Positions 13,380-13,594 of a stretch of DNA of 13,594 bases are shown here, piece by piece (positions within the stretch are counted from its first letter, which is position 1; each line of letters starts with the position of its first letter). Under the pieces are notes generated by a model. That model ran no database searches, had not been told where the DNA came from, and saw only the letters and a list, made by a program, of their open reading frames with translations. This stretch comes from UBA995 sp035477115. GTDB taxonomy: Bacteria; Bacillota; Sulfobacillia; UBA995. The stretch is from positions 1-13,594 of the forward strand of contig DATIKW010000033.1 in the NCBI GenBank assembly GCA_035477115.1, in the 5' to 3' direction. Position numbers and translations under genes: made by a program.

Positions 13380-13594
13380 CACCGGTCACCCCCGGCCAGC
13401 AACGACTCGTAGACGCCAAGGGATCTCCGTTCGACCTGGGGACCGGCAACCTACAGGGCCAGGGCCTGGCGGGGCCGGCCTGGCCCTTGCAGCGGAGCGC
13501 CGTCGTACTGGCCCGTGATGGACAGGGTCATGCCGGGGACCAACGCCCGTGGATGCCGGGCCAGGCAGTGCTCGCCCTCCCGGATCTCGACCGT
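13379..13594 (-). pseudogene. istA: IS21 transposase IstA, C-terminal part with an in-frame TAG
   Basis: Reading from the right edge, the frame gives TVEIREGEHCLARHPRALVP and continues through GQYDGAPLQGPGRPRQALAL to a TAG at 13453-13451, then goes on as VAGPQVERRSLGVYESLLAGGDR to a TGA overlapping the istB start. Both sides of the TAG match the usual IstA C-terminus (RP.ALA...VERR.L.VYD.LL.GG), so the TAG is probably a CAG-to-TAG change removing the last 24 residues. Whether the shortened IstA still works is unknown. Most of the gene lies to the right of the window. Confidence 0.8.

Larger units (their letters stand above)
12392..13594 (-). mobile_element. IS21-family insertion sequence, right part, inserted in the IS110 transposase gene
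   Basis: The element contains the end of istA, complete istB and a multi-copy terminal repeat ending in ...GGAATACGCA at 12392. The next base begins sequence that reads in frame as IS110 transposase, which places the boundary. Terminal CA is what IS21 elements show. About 167 bp between istB and the repeats have no gene. The left end and the target duplication are outside the window, to the right. Confidence 0.85.

Noticed and set aside
1..13594. CRISPR array, tRNA, rRNA or riboswitch
   Set aside because: No regularly spaced repeats, no tRNA-like cloverleaf and no recognised riboswitch consensus were found. The only repeats are the IS21 terminal units and CIRCE.

Overview
The window is a GC-rich bacterial segment in which almost every gene is read leftward (minus strand). 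A perfect CIRCE operator (HrcA-type heat-shock control) upstream of groES, strong purine-rich ribosome sites, a ferredoxin-linked 2-oxoacid oxidoreductase and a CO-dehydrogenase epsilon-like gene suggest an anaerobic, possibly thermophilic, Gram-positive lineage (Bacillota or a relative). That placement is inference; no rRNA or other marker gene is present.

Layout from left to right: (1) 3-131, the plus-strand tail of a small membrane protein that begins outside the window. (2) 209-4587, read leftward: a CO-dehydrogenase epsilon-like protein, then the alpha, beta, gamma and ferredoxin (delta) subunits of a 2-oxoacid:acceptor oxidoreductase, then a DUF6671-type zinc-ribbon protein. Most of these genes overlap by a few bases, so they look translationally coupled. 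(3) 4617-9428, read leftward: nadA, nadC, folC, purE and purK, again mostly with stop/start overlaps. (4) 9502-11557: groES-groEL behind a sigma-A-like promoter whose start region overlaps CIRCE. (5) 11733-13594: two nested mobile elements. The 3' part of an IS110-family transposase gene, with one frameshift, is interrupted by an IS21-family element (istA tail with an in-frame TAG, istB, and a three-copy terminal repeat ending in CA).

From groES to the DUF6671 gene the DNA is one co-directional array of about 11.3 kb. The only visible promoter is the heat-shock one, and the largest gap is about 75 bp. That gap, between groEL and nadA, carries a strong GC hairpin without a T-tract, which could separate the chaperone genes from the metabolic genes by partial termination or RNA processing. 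The metabolic genes cover NAD synthesis (nadA, nadC), folate polyglutamylation (folC), the two-step carboxylation of AIR in purine synthesis (purE, purK) and ferredoxin-dependent 2-oxoacid oxidation.

The least understood part is the six-gene block at 209-4587, where a standard four-subunit oxidoreductase is flanked by a CODH-epsilon-like gene and a DUF6671 gene. This is the best candidate in the window for an uncharacterised system: a 2-oxoacid oxidoreductase with accessory subunits.
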